This document shows, one piece after another, positions 42,590 to 52,550 of a DNA stretch of 64,000 nt (positions are counted from its first letter, which is position 1; every line of letters begins with the position of its first letter). The translations under genes and the position numbers were made by a program. Location of the stretch: positions 6,200,001 through 6,264,000 of the forward strand of contig NZ_CP107567.1 in NCBI RefSeq assembly GCF_025854275.1. Reading direction: 5' to 3'. Below the pieces are notes generated by a model. It saw only the letters and a list, made by a program, of their open reading frames with translations. It was not told the origin of the DNA and did no database searches. The DNA comes from Streptomyces peucetius. Lineage in GTDB: Bacteria > Actinomycetota > Actinomycetes > Streptomycetales > Streptomycetaceae.

Positions 42590-45500
42590 ATGGTGCTACC
42601 GAGAGCACGACAGGGACGTGTGCGAGCACGGCGGGAAGGCGCGAGAGCGGGGCAGGTGCGGGCCGGCGTCGCCTCGGCGCTGGCTGTCGCGCTCGGGATC
42701 GGCCTGGTGGGCGCGGGCCCGCCGGCGCCGGCGTCCGCCGCCGAACTCCCGGTGCCGGCCCTGAAGTACACGTTCGACGCCGACGACCTGGCCTCCGGCA
42801 CCATCGCCGACAGCTCGGGCCACGGCCTCGACGGCACCCTGGTCAACGGCCGCAGCGCGGCCCTCGTCGACGGCGCGGCGGGCGGGTCGGCCCTGGATCT
42901 GCCCGGCGGCGCCGCCGGCTCCGACGGCGCCCATGTCCGGCTGCCCAAGGAGGTGTTGGCCGGGGCCGGCGATCTGACCGTCTCCGCCAGGGTGCGCTGG
43001 GACGGCGGCACGGCGCCGTGGCAGTGGATCTACGCCCTCGGCAAGGACACCGGCCGGTACCTGTTCAGCACTCCGTACAACAACGACGGACGGCTGCGTA
43101 CGGCGGTCACCACCTCCGGTGGCGGTGGCGAGGACCAGGTCACCGGGTCGGCGGCATTGCCGGACAAGGAGTGGAAGACCCTTACCGTCACGCTCGACAC
43201 GAGCGCCGAACGCCTCACCACCTACCTCGACGGTGTCGCCGTGGCCTGGGCCAGGACCGGTATCGGTGCCGGTGAACTCATCGACGCCTCCAGTACCTTC
43301 GCCGGATACATCGGCAGGTCCTTCTACCCGGACCCGCTGTTCGCGGGCGCGGTCGACGAGTTCGCGGTGTACCACACGGCCCTGACCGCCGAGCAGGTCG
43401 CCGGGACGGTCGGCGCGACACCGACGCCGACCGGCCTGGCGGACGCGGAGTTCGAGATCCGTACCACCGTGGGGACGGCCCCCGACCTGCCTGCCACGGT
43501 GCGCGCCACCTACTCCGACGGCTACGACCGGCAGGTCTCCGCCGACTGGGATCCGGTGGACCTCGACGCGTACGACGCTCCCGGTTCCTTCACCGTGTCG
43601 GGCAAGGCCGCCGGGCGGACGGTGACAGCGAAGGTCACCGTGGTCCGCGAGGGCGAACTCGTCGTCGATCTGGGCAAGGACACCGGAGCGTTCCACGGCG
43701 GCGCGTCCGGCACCCTCTACGGGCTCTACGGACAGGACGTGCCGACGAACAACCTGATCGAGGGCATGCACCTGCGCACCGTCGCCACCAAGGCGCAGGA
43801 CGGCCCGCAGCATCCGGGCGCCGACGCGCTCGAGGTCGTCAAGCCGCTCGCGGACAGCACGGACGGCGACGTCTACATCTACATGACCGACATCCACCGC
43901 GGCTTCCCCTACCAGTGGGAGGGCGACACCCCGGCGGACCGGATGCGGATCTACCGGGAGAAGATCGCCAAGCAGGTCGACCAGGTGCGGCAGCTGCCCG
44001 AGCAGTACCAGGACAACATCGTCTTCGTGCCCTTCAATGAGCCCGAGGGCAACATGTTCGGCACCGGCGAGTGGAGCTACAACGGCGTCAGCTGGCTGGA
44101 CGATCCGGACGACTACTTCGCCGCCTGGGACGACGTGTACCGGCTGATCAAGGGCAAGCTTCCGGACGCCCGGATCGCCGGCCCCAACACCAGCGTGCTG
44201 TTCACCCAGGTCCAGGGATTCCTGAAGCACGCGGTACAGGCCGGCACCGTCCCTGCGGTCATGACCTGGCACGAGCTGAGCCACCCGGAGCAGATCCGCA
44301 CCAGCGTCAAGAGGTACCGCGGCTGGGAGAAGGAGATCTTCGCCGGCAGCGCGTACGAGGGCACCGAACTGCCGATCAACATCAACGAGTACGCGTACAA
44401 CTACCACACCTCGGTGCCCGGCCAGATGATCCAGTGGATCTCCGCCATCGAGGAGTCCAAGGTCGACGCCGACATCGCCTACTGGAACATCGACGGCAAT
44501 CTGTCGGACTCGGCCGTCCAGGCCAACCGCGCCAACGGCCAGTGGTGGCTGCTCCACGCGTACGGCAGCATGACCGGCCGCACCGTCCGGGTGAGCCCGC
44601 CGTTCCCCGGCGAGAACTACACGATGCAGGGCGTGGCGGCGCTGGACGACAAGAAGCGCCAGGCACGGGCGATCTTCGGCGGCTCCGACGGCGGCGGGCT
44701 CATCCGGTTCGACCGGGTGCCCGGCGACGTCTTCGGGGACACGGTGCACGCCTGGATCCGCGAGATCCCGTGGACCGGGCAGATCGGCGACTCCGCCCCG
44801 CCGCGGCTGATCGCCGAGAAGGACGTCCGGGTGGGCGACGACGGTTCGGTGGCCTTCGACTTCGGCGGCGACGCCGCCCTGCCGGCGCTCAAGGAGTCGT
44901 CGGCGTACGAGATCGTCCTCGCACCGGGCGGCAGCGGCACGAAGACCTCGGCTCCCACGATCCTGTGGGAAGCCGACCACGAGGCCGAGGACGCGGCGCA
45001 CACCGGCTCCGGCTACAGCAGGAACGGCCCCGAGGGATCGCCTTCGAACGTGGCGAAGTTCTACACCTCCGGCGGCCACGACGTCGGGGGGCTGAGGACG
45101 GGCTCCGACGTGAAGCTCGACTTCACCGTCGACGTCCCCAAGGACGGCACGTACGACCTGAGCGTCTTCGCCAACTCGCTCAACACCTTCGACAAGGTCA
45201 CGGAGCAGGGCCCCACCAATGTGTTCCTCACCGTGGACGGCGGCGCCGAACAGGAACTGTTCCTGCCGCTGGGCTACAAGTGGGTGGTCTGGGACCACAC
45301 CGACACCACCGTCCAGCTGACCGAGGGCACCCACACCCTCTCGCTCGCCGCGAAGAGCCTGGACGGCAAGCGGGTCACCCAGGGCGACGCGATCGTCGAC
45401 CGCCTCACGCTCACCCTGCCCAACCCCGAGGCCCGGAAGGCGGTGTACGAGGGAGAGCTCGCGGCACTCGACGGCGGGCGCCCCGTCTACGGACCGGGCG

Positions 45501-46276
45501 GCGTGTCGGGAGCGGGGGCGGCCGAGCTCGGGCAGGGCGACAGCGCCACCTTCTGGGTCTACTCCCCGGCCGACACCGAGTCCACCCTGACCCTCGCCAC
45601 GCGAGGCACCGGACGGGCGCAGCTCACCGTGAACGGCCAGGACGTCCTGCGTGTGACACCGTCGGCCAGGAAGGTGGCCGTCTCCCTGTCCGGCGGCATC
45701 AACAAGGTCACCGTCAGCGGAAAGTCAGGCACGATGCTCGTCGACCACCTCGGCGTCGAGCAGACGTCCACGACCCTCGAGCCGGCCGTCTACCAGGCCG
45801 AGGACGCCGAGCTCGCCGGCTCGGCGGGACCGGCGCGGCTGTCGCTCGCCAGTGACGGCTCGGCGGTACGCGGCATCGGCGGCGCGCCGGGCAACGGGAA
45901 CACCGCGACGTTCCACGTCACGGCCCGCAAGGACGGCCTGTACGCCATGCGGGTGCGCTACTCCAACCCCGAGCAGTCCGAAGCCACCCACTACAACCCC
46001 GACCCGCTCGCCAGGCCCGCGGACATCTCCGTCAACGGCGGCGAACCGCGCCGCACGCTGTTCCCGCACACGTTCCACGAGAACAACTTCTGGGAGCTGA
46101 CGGTGCCGGTACGGCTGAAGAAGGGCAGCAACACGATCCGGTTCTCGGCCGAGGAACTGCCCAACTTCGACGGCACGTCCTTCGCGTCCGACACCTTCCC
46201 CGGCGTCCTGCTGCGCTCGCGGTACGCGCCCGTGCTCGACAAGATCACGATCGCGAGATTCGCAGACCGGCCGTGA
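42590..46276 (+). CDS. Secreted multidomain glycoside hydrolase (TIM-barrel, with LamG-like and CBM35/CBM6-like modules)
   Basis: A 1,228-residue exported protein. ATG 42590 follows CAGGAG. An Arg-rich start and hydrophobic stretch ending PAPASAAEL form the signal peptide. Next come a LamG/concanavalin-like domain (about 65-270: YTFDADDLASGTIADSSGHG), a bacterial Ig-like domain (about 285-360), and a clan-A-type catalytic barrel (about 360-700) with candidate acid/base E484 in FVPFNEPEGN and nucleophile E600 in ININEYAYN. Two or more carbohydrate-binding-like domains follow (EADHEAEDAAHTGSGYS; YQAEDAELAGSAG). The catalytic part resembles GH39/GH30-type enzymes but I cannot name the family. 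With a GH127 arabinofuranosidase and sugar importer downstream, it probably releases oligosaccharides from plant arabinosylated polymers outside the cell. Confidence 0.82.
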   Translation: MVLPRARQGRVRARREGARAGQVRAGVASALAVALGIGLVGAGPPAPASAAELPVPALKYTFDADDLASGTIADSSGHGLDGTLVNGRSAALVDGAAGGSALDLPGGAAGSDGAHVRLPKEVLAGAGDLTVSARVRWDGGTAPWQWIYALGKDTGRYLFSTPYNNDGRLRTAVTTSGGGGEDQVTGSAALPDKEWKTLTVTLDTSAERLTTYLDGVAVAWARTGIGAGELIDASSTFAGYIGRSFYPDPLFAGAVDEFAVYHTALTAEQVAGTVGATPTPTGLADAEFEIRTTVGTAPDLPATVRATYSDGYDRQVSADWDPVDLDAYDAPGSFTVSGKAAGRTVTAKVTVVREGELVVDLGKDTGAFHGGASGTLYGLYGQDVPTNNLIEGMHLRTVATKAQDGPQHPGADALEVVKPLADSTDGDVYIYMTDIHRGFPYQWEGDTPADRMRIYREKIAKQVDQVRQLPEQYQDNIVFVPFNEPEGNMFGTGEWSYNGVSWLDDPDDYFAAWDDVYRLIKGKLPDARIAGPNTSVLFTQVQGFLKHAVQAGTVPAVMTWHELSHPEQIRTSVKRYRGWEKEIFAGSAYEGTELPININEYAYNYHTSVPGQMIQWISAIEESKVDADIAYWNIDGNLSDSAVQANRANGQWWLLHAYGSMTGRTVRVSPPFPGENYTMQGVAALDDKKRQARAIFGGSDGGGLIRFDRVPGDVFGDTVHAWIREIPWTGQIGDSAPPRLIAEKDVRVGDDGSVAFDFGGDAALPALKESSAYEIVLAPGGSGTKTSAPTILWEADHEAEDAAHTGSGYSRNGPEGSPSNVAKFYTSGGHDVGGLRTGSDVKLDFTVDVPKDGTYDLSVFANSLNTFDKVTEQGPTNVFLTVDGGAEQELFLPLGYKWVVWDHTDTTVQLTEGTHTLSLAAKSLDGKRVTQGDAIVDRLTLTLPNPEARKAVYEGELAALDGGRPVYGPGGVSGAGAAELGQGDSATFWVYSPADTESTLTLATRGTGRAQLTVNGQDVLRVTPSARKVAVSLSGGINKVTVSGKSGTMLVDHLGVEQTSTTLEPAVYQAEDAELAGSAGPARLSLASDGSAVRGIGGAPGNGNTATFHVTARKDGLYAMRVRYSNPEQSEATHYNPDPLARPADISVNGGEPRRTLFPHTFHENNFWELTVPVRLKKGSNTIRFSAEELPNFDGTSFASDTFPGVLLRSRYAPVLDKITIARFADRP

Positions 46277-46298
46277 CGGCCGCCGGCGGCCACCACCC

Positions 46299-46322
46299 GG
46301 CGGCCACCACCCGGTGGCCGCC
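46299..46322 (+). terminator. Hairpin after the glycosidase gene
   Basis: GGCGGCCACC and GGTGGCCGCC form a perfect 10-bp stem with a 4-nt loop, 22 bp after the stop. A 14-bp tandem copy of the left arm starts at 46285, so an alternative, longer-loop pairing is possible. Confidence 0.6.
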
Positions 46323-46373
46323 GACCGCCGGCCACCCCGCGGTGGACACCAACGGCCCAGAAAGGAAACCGGC

Positions 46374-47429
46374 ATGGTCACCATCGGCGACATCGCCCGC
46401 GCCGCCGGAGTGTCACGCAGTACCGCCTCGTACGCGCTGTCCGGCAAGCGCTCGATCTCCGAGGAGGTGCAGGAACGCGTCCGGGAGGCGGCCCGGGAGC
46501 TCGGGTACACCCCCAACGCCGGCGCCAGGGCGCTGGCCACGGCGGAGACCAGGGTCATCGGGCTGCTCGCCCGGTTCCTGGACGACGAGTTCGCCCCGGC
46601 CATGCTCCAGTACATTCGCGGCGTCAGCGACACCGCGCGGGCGCACGGCTACGACACCCTCCTCGTCACGGAGGCCGACGGGGCCCGCGCGCTGCGGCGG
46701 ATCACCTCCTCGCGGATGGTCGACGGCGTCGTCCTGCTCAACGTCGCGGAGGGCGACGCCCGGCTGCCGCTGCTGCGAAAGGCCCCGCAGCCCGGCGCGC
46801 TGGTCGGACTGCCCGGCGACTGCGCCGGCGTGGACGTCTTCGACCTCGACTTCGAGGCGGCCGGCCGGCTGATGGTCGACCACATGCACCGGCTGCGCCA
46901 CCGCGAACTGCTCCTCGTCTCGCAGCCGGAGCACGTCGTCGAGCGGGGCGGCGCCTATGTGTGGCGGCTCCGGGACGCGGTCGTGCAGCAGGCGCGGGCC
47001 CGGGGCATCCGGCTCCACGCGGCCTTCGGCGAGTCGAGGCAGCCGGAGGTGGGACGGTCCCTGCACGCACTGCTCGACGCCCATCCCACCGCCACCGGTC
47101 TGCTGCTGGGCAACGAGGCCGCCGCCGCTGCCCTGCCGTCGGTGCTGCACGCGCGCGGACTCGCCGCGCCACGGGACCTGTCGGTCGTCGGCCGGTACTC
47201 CGACGAGTTCGCCCGCACCTTCTCGCTGCCGTTCTCCTCCATCGAGAGCGCGCCGGACCTGCTCGGCGAGCTGGCCGTCAGCCAGCTGGTGCGCCGCATC
47301 ACCACACCGGAGGGCAGCGAGGAGCCCCACGTGCTGCGGCTGCTCCCGCCCGAGCTCGTCGACCGCGGCAGCACCGGGCCGCCCCCGGCGGCACCCCGTA
47401 CTTCGTCCGTTCAAGGAGGAACACCATGA
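46374..47429 (+). CDS. LacI-family transcriptional repressor
   Basis: A 351-residue LacI/GalR regulator. The N-terminal HTH reads VTIGDIARAAGVSRSTASYA with hinge ELGYTPNAGARAL. A periplasmic-binding-protein-like sensor domain follows (RVIGLLARFLDDEFAPAMLQ, GVVLLNVAEGDARL, LSVVGRYSDEFARTF). ATG 46374 has AGAAAGGA upstream; its stop overlaps the binding-protein start (ATGA). It heads the importer and glycosidase operon and most likely represses it and the secreted glycosidase through the palindrome at 42507-42524. The inducer is expected to be an imported arabinose-containing oligosaccharide. Confidence 0.92.
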   Translation: MVTIGDIARAAGVSRSTASYALSGKRSISEEVQERVREAARELGYTPNAGARALATAETRVIGLLARFLDDEFAPAMLQYIRGVSDTARAHGYDTLLVTEADGARALRRITSSRMVDGVVLLNVAEGDARLPLLRKAPQPGALVGLPGDCAGVDVFDLDFEAAGRLMVDHMHRLRHRELLLVSQPEHVVERGGAYVWRLRDAVVQQARARGIRLHAAFGESRQPEVGRSLHALLDAHPTATGLLLGNEAAAAALPSVLHARGLAAPRDLSVVGRYSDEFARTFSLPFSSIESAPDLLGELAVSQLVRRITTPEGSEEPHVLRLLPPELVDRGSTGPPPAAPRTSSVQGGTP

Positions 47430-48676
47430 GAAGCGCCACCAAGTCCGCCCGCGCCATAGCCGTGTCCGGTGCCGCCGTCCTCGCCCTGACCGCCTGCTCC
47501 CCTGGCCAAGGCGGCAGTGCCGGCGGGCAGTCGAGCGACACCTACACCTGGTGGGACCCCTACCCCCAGCACCAGAAGTCCTCCGGCTGGGCGAAGCGCG
47601 TCGCCAAGTGCGGCGACGAGGCGGGCGTCACCATCGAGCGCACCGCCTACGACACCACCGCCCTCACCAACCAGGCGCTGCTCGCGGCCCAGGAGGGCAC
47701 GGCGCCCGACATCATGCTGCTCGACAACCCCGCTGTCTCCACCCTCGCCGACACCGGCATGCTGACCACGATGAAGGAGTTCGGCCTCGACACCTCCGGC
47801 ATCGACGCGAACCTGCTGTCGGCCGGTGTCGTGGACGGCAAGGAGTACGGCGTCCCCGTCGGCGCCAACACGCTCGCGCTCTACTACAACAAGGACGTCC
47901 TCGACGCCGCCGGTGTCGACCCGGCCTCGGTGGAGGACTGGGACTCGCTCACCGCCGCGCTGGAGAAGGTGACCGGCGCCGGCAAGAAGGGCATCACCTT
48001 CGCCGGGATCGGCACCGAGGAGGGCTCCTTCCAGTTCCTGCCCTGGTTCTGGGGCGCCGGCGCCGACCTGCGCGATCTCGACTCGCCGCAGGCGAGAGAG
48101 GCGCTGGAGCTGTGGACCGGCTGGCGGAACAAGGGGTACGCCCCGGCATCGGTGATCAACAACTCCCAGAACACCACCTGGGAGGAGTTCCTGACCGGCG
48201 ACTTCGGCTTCGCCGTGAACGGCACCTGGCAGGTCGACAGCGCCAAGGAGGCGAAGTTCGCCACCGGTGTCGTCCAGATCCCCGGGAAGGACGGCGGCGT
48301 CGCCCCGACCCCGACCGGCGGCGAGTTCATCACCGCACCCGTCCAGAAGGACACCGGCCGCTACGACGTCACCCATAAGATCGTGCGGTGCATGACCACC
48401 CCCGAAGGCATGGTCGAGACGGCCAAGACCTTCGCGTACTACATCCCGCCCACCAAGGCCGGACAGGACCGACTGCTCGAGGACGAGCCGGATCTGAAGC
48501 CGTGGGTGGACGCGGTGCGCAGCGCCAAGGGCCGCACCGGCGACAACCTCGGCACCGACTACCCGAAGATCTCCGAGCCGTTGTGGACGGCCGTGCAGAA
48601 GTCCCTCAGCGGGGCCGAGAAGCCCAAGGAGGCGCTGGCCGAGGCTCAGTCGACCGCGAAGGGCGAGGTCGGCTGA
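47426..48676 (+). CDS. ABC sugar transporter, solute-binding lipoprotein
   Basis: A 416-residue extracytoplasmic sugar-binding protein of the CUT1 class. The N-terminus has a lipobox (VLALTACSPG, Cys near residue 24) for lipid anchoring. Family segments are GTAPDIMLLDNPAVS, YGVPVGANTLALYYNKDVLD and GDFGFAVNGTWQ. ATG 47426 follows AAGGAGGA and overlaps the regulator stop. It captures the oligosaccharide and hands it to the two permeases downstream; the ATPase is not encoded here, so a shared one (MsiK-like) is expected. Confidence 0.92.
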   Translation: MRSATKSARAIAVSGAAVLALTACSPGQGGSAGGQSSDTYTWWDPYPQHQKSSGWAKRVAKCGDEAGVTIERTAYDTTALTNQALLAAQEGTAPDIMLLDNPAVSTLADTGMLTTMKEFGLDTSGIDANLLSAGVVDGKEYGVPVGANTLALYYNKDVLDAAGVDPASVEDWDSLTAALEKVTGAGKKGITFAGIGTEEGSFQFLPWFWGAGADLRDLDSPQAREALELWTGWRNKGYAPASVINNSQNTTWEEFLTGDFGFAVNGTWQVDSAKEAKFATGVVQIPGKDGGVAPTPTGGEFITAPVQKDTGRYDVTHKIVRCMTTPEGMVETAKTFAYYIPPTKAGQDRLLEDEPDLKPWVDAVRSAKGRTGDNLGTDYPKISEPLWTAVQKSLSGAEKPKEALAEAQSTAKGEVG

Positions 48677-48697
48677 GCGCCGGCCGGACCGACCGAC

Positions 48698-49684
48698 ATG
48701 AGAGTGACCACCGAGCCGGCCGCGCCCGCGGAGCGCGCCAAAGGCGGCGAGCCGCCTCCCGCCCCGCGGCCGGTCCCGCCCCCGCACCGGCGCATCCGCT
48801 CCACCCAGTGGGCGGGCCTGGCGTTCCTGGCCCCGCTCCTCGCCTACCTGTTGATCTTCTACGCCTATCCGCTGTACCGGAATCTCGAACTCAGCGTGCA
48901 CGACTACACGGTCAGGGCGTTCGTCCTCGGTGACGCCGAGTTCACCGGCCTCGCCAACTACCGTGACGTCCTCGCCTCCGACACCTTCGGTCTCGCCCTG
49001 CGCAACACGCTCCTGTTCACGTTCGTCTCGATCGCCGCGCAGTACGCGATCGGCCTCGCCCTCGCGGTGTTCTTCCGCAGCGGCTTCCGGCTCTCGGGAG
49101 TGCTGCGGGCGATGTTCCTGGTGCCGTGGCTGCTGCCGCTGATCGTCTCCGGCTCCACCTGGGCGTGGATGCTGGCCGGCGACAACGGCATCGTCAACGC
49201 GGCCCTGGAGGCGTTCGGCATCGGCCGGATCAACTGGCTGACCGACCCGGACTGGGCACTGACCTCCGTGATCATCGCCAACATCTGGCTCGGCGTCCCG
49301 TTCAACCTCGTCATCCTGCACGCCGGGCTGCAGAACATCCCCGACGACCTGTACGAGGCCGCCGCCCTGGACGGGGCGAACGCCTGGCAGCGGTTCCGGC
49401 ACGTGACCTTCCCGCTCCTGCGTCCCGTCTCGGCGATCACCCTGCTGCTCGGGCTGGTCTACACACTCAAGGTCGTCGACGTCATCTGGATCATGACCAC
49501 CGGCGGTCCCGGCAACGTCTCCACCACCCTGGCGCTCTGGTCCTATCGCGAAGCCTTCGGCACCGGGCAGCCCGACTTCTCGCCCGCGGCCACGGTCGGC
49601 AATCTGCTCATCGTCATGGCCCTGGCCTTCGGTTTCCTCTACCTCCGACTCCAGCGCCGACAGGACCGGGAGACACAGTCATGA
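48698..49684 (+). CDS. ABC sugar transporter permease (MalF-like)
   Basis: A 328-residue inner-membrane permease with six main helices after a Pro-rich cytoplasmic tail. It starts ATG 48698; GTG 48704 is possible. The EAA loop that contacts the ATPase reads YEAAALDGANAWQRFRHVTFP. LAFLAPLLAYLLIFYAYPLY is the first helix. It forms the channel with the next gene product, with which it overlaps by ATGA. Confidence 0.92.
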   Translation: MRVTTEPAAPAERAKGGEPPPAPRPVPPPHRRIRSTQWAGLAFLAPLLAYLLIFYAYPLYRNLELSVHDYTVRAFVLGDAEFTGLANYRDVLASDTFGLALRNTLLFTFVSIAAQYAIGLALAVFFRSGFRLSGVLRAMFLVPWLLPLIVSGSTWAWMLAGDNGIVNAALEAFGIGRINWLTDPDWALTSVIIANIWLGVPFNLVILHAGLQNIPDDLYEAAALDGANAWQRFRHVTFPLLRPVSAITLLLGLVYTLKVVDVIWIMTTGGPGNVSTTLALWSYREAFGTGQPDFSPAATVGNLLIVMALAFGFLYLRLQRRQDRETQS

Positions 49685-50526
49685 CGGCCCCCACGGCACG
49701 GCCCACACGCAGGGGCCACCGCTCCCGCTGGAAGACCGCCCTGGGCGTCCTCCTCACCGCGCTGATGCTCTTCCCCGTGTACTGGATGTTCAACGTCTCC
49801 CTGACCCGGACCGAGGACATGCGGGCCGACCCGCCGCACTGGTTCCCCTGGAATCCCACGTTCGAGGGCTACGAGGCCGTGCTGCGCGACCAGTTGCCCG
49901 CCCTTGGCACCAGCCTGGGCATCGGCCTCGGGTGTGTGCTGCTCACCCTGCTGATCTCGGCGCCCGCCGGGTTCGCGCTCGCCAAGCTGCTCCGCAGGGG
50001 GAGGGGCACGGTCAGCTTCTTCCTGCTCGTCGCCCAGATGATCCCCAGCGTGGTCATGGCGATCGGCTTCTACGCCGTCTATGTGCGGCTCGGCTGGATC
50101 AACTCCGTCTGGGGACTGATCGTCGCCGACTCGACCATCGCCGTCCCGTTCGGCGTGATGGTCCTGGCCGCCTTCATGTCCGGCATCCCGGGGGAGCTGA
50201 TGCAGGCCGCCCGGATCGACGGCGCGAGCACCTGGCGGACCTTCGTCTCCGTGGTGCTGCCGCTCGGCCGCAACGCCCTGCTGACGGTGTCGCTGTTCTC
50301 GTTCCTGTGGGCGTGGTCGGACTTCGTGTTCGCCTCCACCCTCAACCGCAACGGGGACGCGGTCCCGATCACCCTCGGCATCTATGCCTACATCGGCAAC
50401 AACACCACCGAATGGAACTCGATCATGGCGACCGCCGTCGTCGCGTCCGTCCCCGCGGCCGTGCTCCTCGTCGTCGCCCAGCGATTCGTCGCCGGCGGTG
50501 TCACCGCCGGCGCCGTGAAGGACTGA
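49681..50526 (+). CDS. ABC sugar transporter permease (MalG-like)
   Basis: A 281-residue permease, the second channel subunit. The EAA loop is LMQAARIDGASTWRTFVSVV, and LFPVYWMFNVSLT and PHWFPWNPTFEGY at the N-terminus are typical of CUT1 MalG-like subunits. ATG 49681 overlaps the previous stop. Confidence 0.92.
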   Translation: MTAPTARPTRRGHRSRWKTALGVLLTALMLFPVYWMFNVSLTRTEDMRADPPHWFPWNPTFEGYEAVLRDQLPALGTSLGIGLGCVLLTLLISAPAGFALAKLLRRGRGTVSFFLLVAQMIPSVVMAIGFYAVYVRLGWINSVWGLIVADSTIAVPFGVMVLAAFMSGIPGELMQAARIDGASTWRTFVSVVLPLGRNALLTVSLFSFLWAWSDFVFASTLNRNGDAVPITLGIYAYIGNNTTEWNSIMATAVVASVPAAVLLVVAQRFVAGGVTAGAVKD

Positions 50527-50531
50527 CTCCC

Positions 50532-52550
50532 ATGGTGACCTTCCACCCGACCGCCACCTGTCTCGAAGTCCGCCACCGGCACGAGGTCCTCACCGTCGAG
50601 GCGTGGGGAGCCGACAGCGTCCGGGTCCGCGCCGCCCAGTACCGCATCCCGGCCGAGAGCCACGGCGCACTCGGCACACCCCCGCCGTCCGCGGCGCCGG
50701 CGATCGACGTCGCAGAGGACCACGCGACGTTGGTGCACGGCGAGCTGACCGTGACGGTGCGCTTCGACCGCGCCGCCGCCTATCCCGAGCCGCTGCTGAC
50801 CTTCACCCGCACCGGCACCGGGGCCGAGCTGCTCGCCGAGAGCCGCGAGCACTTCTGGATGCCCGGCGCACGCGTCTTCCTCGGCAACCGCTCCGGCGGC
50901 TACGAGGTGCACCAGCAGTTCGCCGCCCACCCCGGCGAGCGCCTGTACGGCATGGGCCAGCGCACCCACGGCCGGCTCGACCTCAAGGGCCTGGCCCTGG
51001 ACCTCGTACAGCGCAACGGCGAAGTGTCCATCCCCTTCGTGCTGTCCGACCGGGGCTACGGGATGCTGTGGAACAACCCCGCCCTCGGACGCGTCGAGTT
51101 CGCCGAGAACGCCACCCGCTGGCAGGCCGGCCAGACACGGGGGATCGACTACTGGCTCACCGCCGCCGCCACGCCCGCCGAGATCCTCGCCCGGTACGCC
51201 GACGCCACCGGCCACGCCCCCGAACTCCCGCACTGGGCCAGCGGGTTCTGGCAGTCGAAGCTGCGCTACCGCGACCAGGACGAACTCCTCGCCGTCGCTC
51301 GCGAGCACCACCGCCGCGGTCTGCCTCTCTCCGTCATCGCCGCCGACTACTTCCACTGGCCGGCGATGGGCGACCACCGCTTCGACGACAGCGAATGGCC
51401 CGACCCCAGGGCCATGGTCGACGAACTGGCCGGCATGGGCGTGGAACTCATGGTCTCCATCTGGCCCACCGTCTCCCCGCTGGCCGAGCACTTCGCCGAC
51501 TACCGCGACCGCGGCCTGCTCGTCGGCACCGACCAGGGCGTCGAGTTCCACCAGACCATCCAGGACAAGCACATGGCCGCCCCGATGCCGGTGGCCTTCT
51601 ACGACCCGACCAACCCCGAGACCCGCGCCCACGTCTGGGACCTGGTCCGCCGCGGCTACCGCGACCTGGGCGTCAAGGTCTTCTGGCTGGACGCCTGCGA
51701 ACCGGAGCTGAACCCGGCCCACCCGGCGAACCTGGCGCTGTACGCCGGCCCCGGCGCGGAGGTCGCCGGCATCTACCCGCGGGACAACGCCCGGCTGTTC
51801 GCCGAGGCCATGGCCGCGGAGGGCGAGCCGACGGTGCTGCTGTGCCGCTCGGCGTGGGCCGGCGCGCAGAAGTACGGCGCCGCGGTGTGGTCGGGGGACA
51901 TCCCCGCCACCTGGGAGTCCCTGCAGCAGCAGATCCGCGCCGGCCTCGGCGTCGCCGTCTCCGGCATCCCGTGGTGGACCACCGACATCGGCGGCTTCCA
52001 CGGCGGCGACGCCCGCGACCCCGCCTACCGCGAACTGATGATCCGCTGGTTCCAGTTCGGCGTGTTCTGCCCGCTGTTCCGGCTGCACGGCGACCGCGAA
52101 CCCCGCACCCCCACCTCGTACGCGCAGTCCGGCGGACCGAACGAGGTCTGGTCGTACGGGGACGAGGCGTACGGCATCATCTCCGGCCTGCTGCACCTGC
52201 GGGAGCGGCTGCGCCCCTATATCCACCGGCAGATGCGCACCGCCGCCCGCACCGGTCTGCCGCCGATGCGGCCCCTGTTCCTGGACCACCCGGACGATCC
52301 GCGCGCCTGGCGGACCGACGACCAGTTCCTGTTCGGACCGGACATCCTCGTCGCGCCCGTCGCCCTGCCCGGGCAGCGCTCACGCCAGGTCTACCTCCCG
52401 GCCGGCGCCCGCTGGACCTGCGCAGCGACCGGCGAGGTCCACGACGGCGGCACCACCGTGGAGGCAGCCGCCCCCATCGACCGAATCCCCGTCTTCACCC
52501 GCGAGGGTGCCGGCGTACCGCTGGCCGCAGGAGAGGAAGCACACGCGTGA
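50532..52550 (+). CDS. GH31 glycosidase, probably alpha-xylosidase
   Basis: A 672-residue cytoplasmic glycoside hydrolase family 31 enzyme without signal peptide. The catalytic nucleophile is D387 in FWLDACEPE and the likely acid/base D456 in VWSGDIPATW. The WLDxxEPE form is the one seen in alpha-xylosidases of the family rather than in alpha-glucosidases. The N-terminal GH31 beta-sandwich (ERLYGMGQRTHGRLDLKG) and C-terminal FLFGPDILVAPV are present. Start ATG 50532 is 5 bp after the permease stop. It should trim imported oligosaccharides inside the cell. Confidence 0.88.
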   Translation: MVTFHPTATCLEVRHRHEVLTVEAWGADSVRVRAAQYRIPAESHGALGTPPPSAAPAIDVAEDHATLVHGELTVTVRFDRAAAYPEPLLTFTRTGTGAELLAESREHFWMPGARVFLGNRSGGYEVHQQFAAHPGERLYGMGQRTHGRLDLKGLALDLVQRNGEVSIPFVLSDRGYGMLWNNPALGRVEFAENATRWQAGQTRGIDYWLTAAATPAEILARYADATGHAPELPHWASGFWQSKLRYRDQDELLAVAREHHRRGLPLSVIAADYFHWPAMGDHRFDDSEWPDPRAMVDELAGMGVELMVSIWPTVSPLAEHFADYRDRGLLVGTDQGVEFHQTIQDKHMAAPMPVAFYDPTNPETRAHVWDLVRRGYRDLGVKVFWLDACEPELNPAHPANLALYAGPGAEVAGIYPRDNARLFAEAMAAEGEPTVLLCRSAWAGAQKYGAAVWSGDIPATWESLQQQIRAGLGVAVSGIPWWTTDIGGFHGGDARDPAYRELMIRWFQFGVFCPLFRLHGDREPRTPTSYAQSGGPNEVWSYGDEAYGIISGLLHLRERLRPYIHRQMRTAARTGLPPMRPLFLDHPDDPRAWRTDDQFLFGPDILVAPVALPGQRSRQVYLPAGARWTCAATGEVHDGGTTVEAAAPIDRIPVFTREGAGVPLAAGEEAHA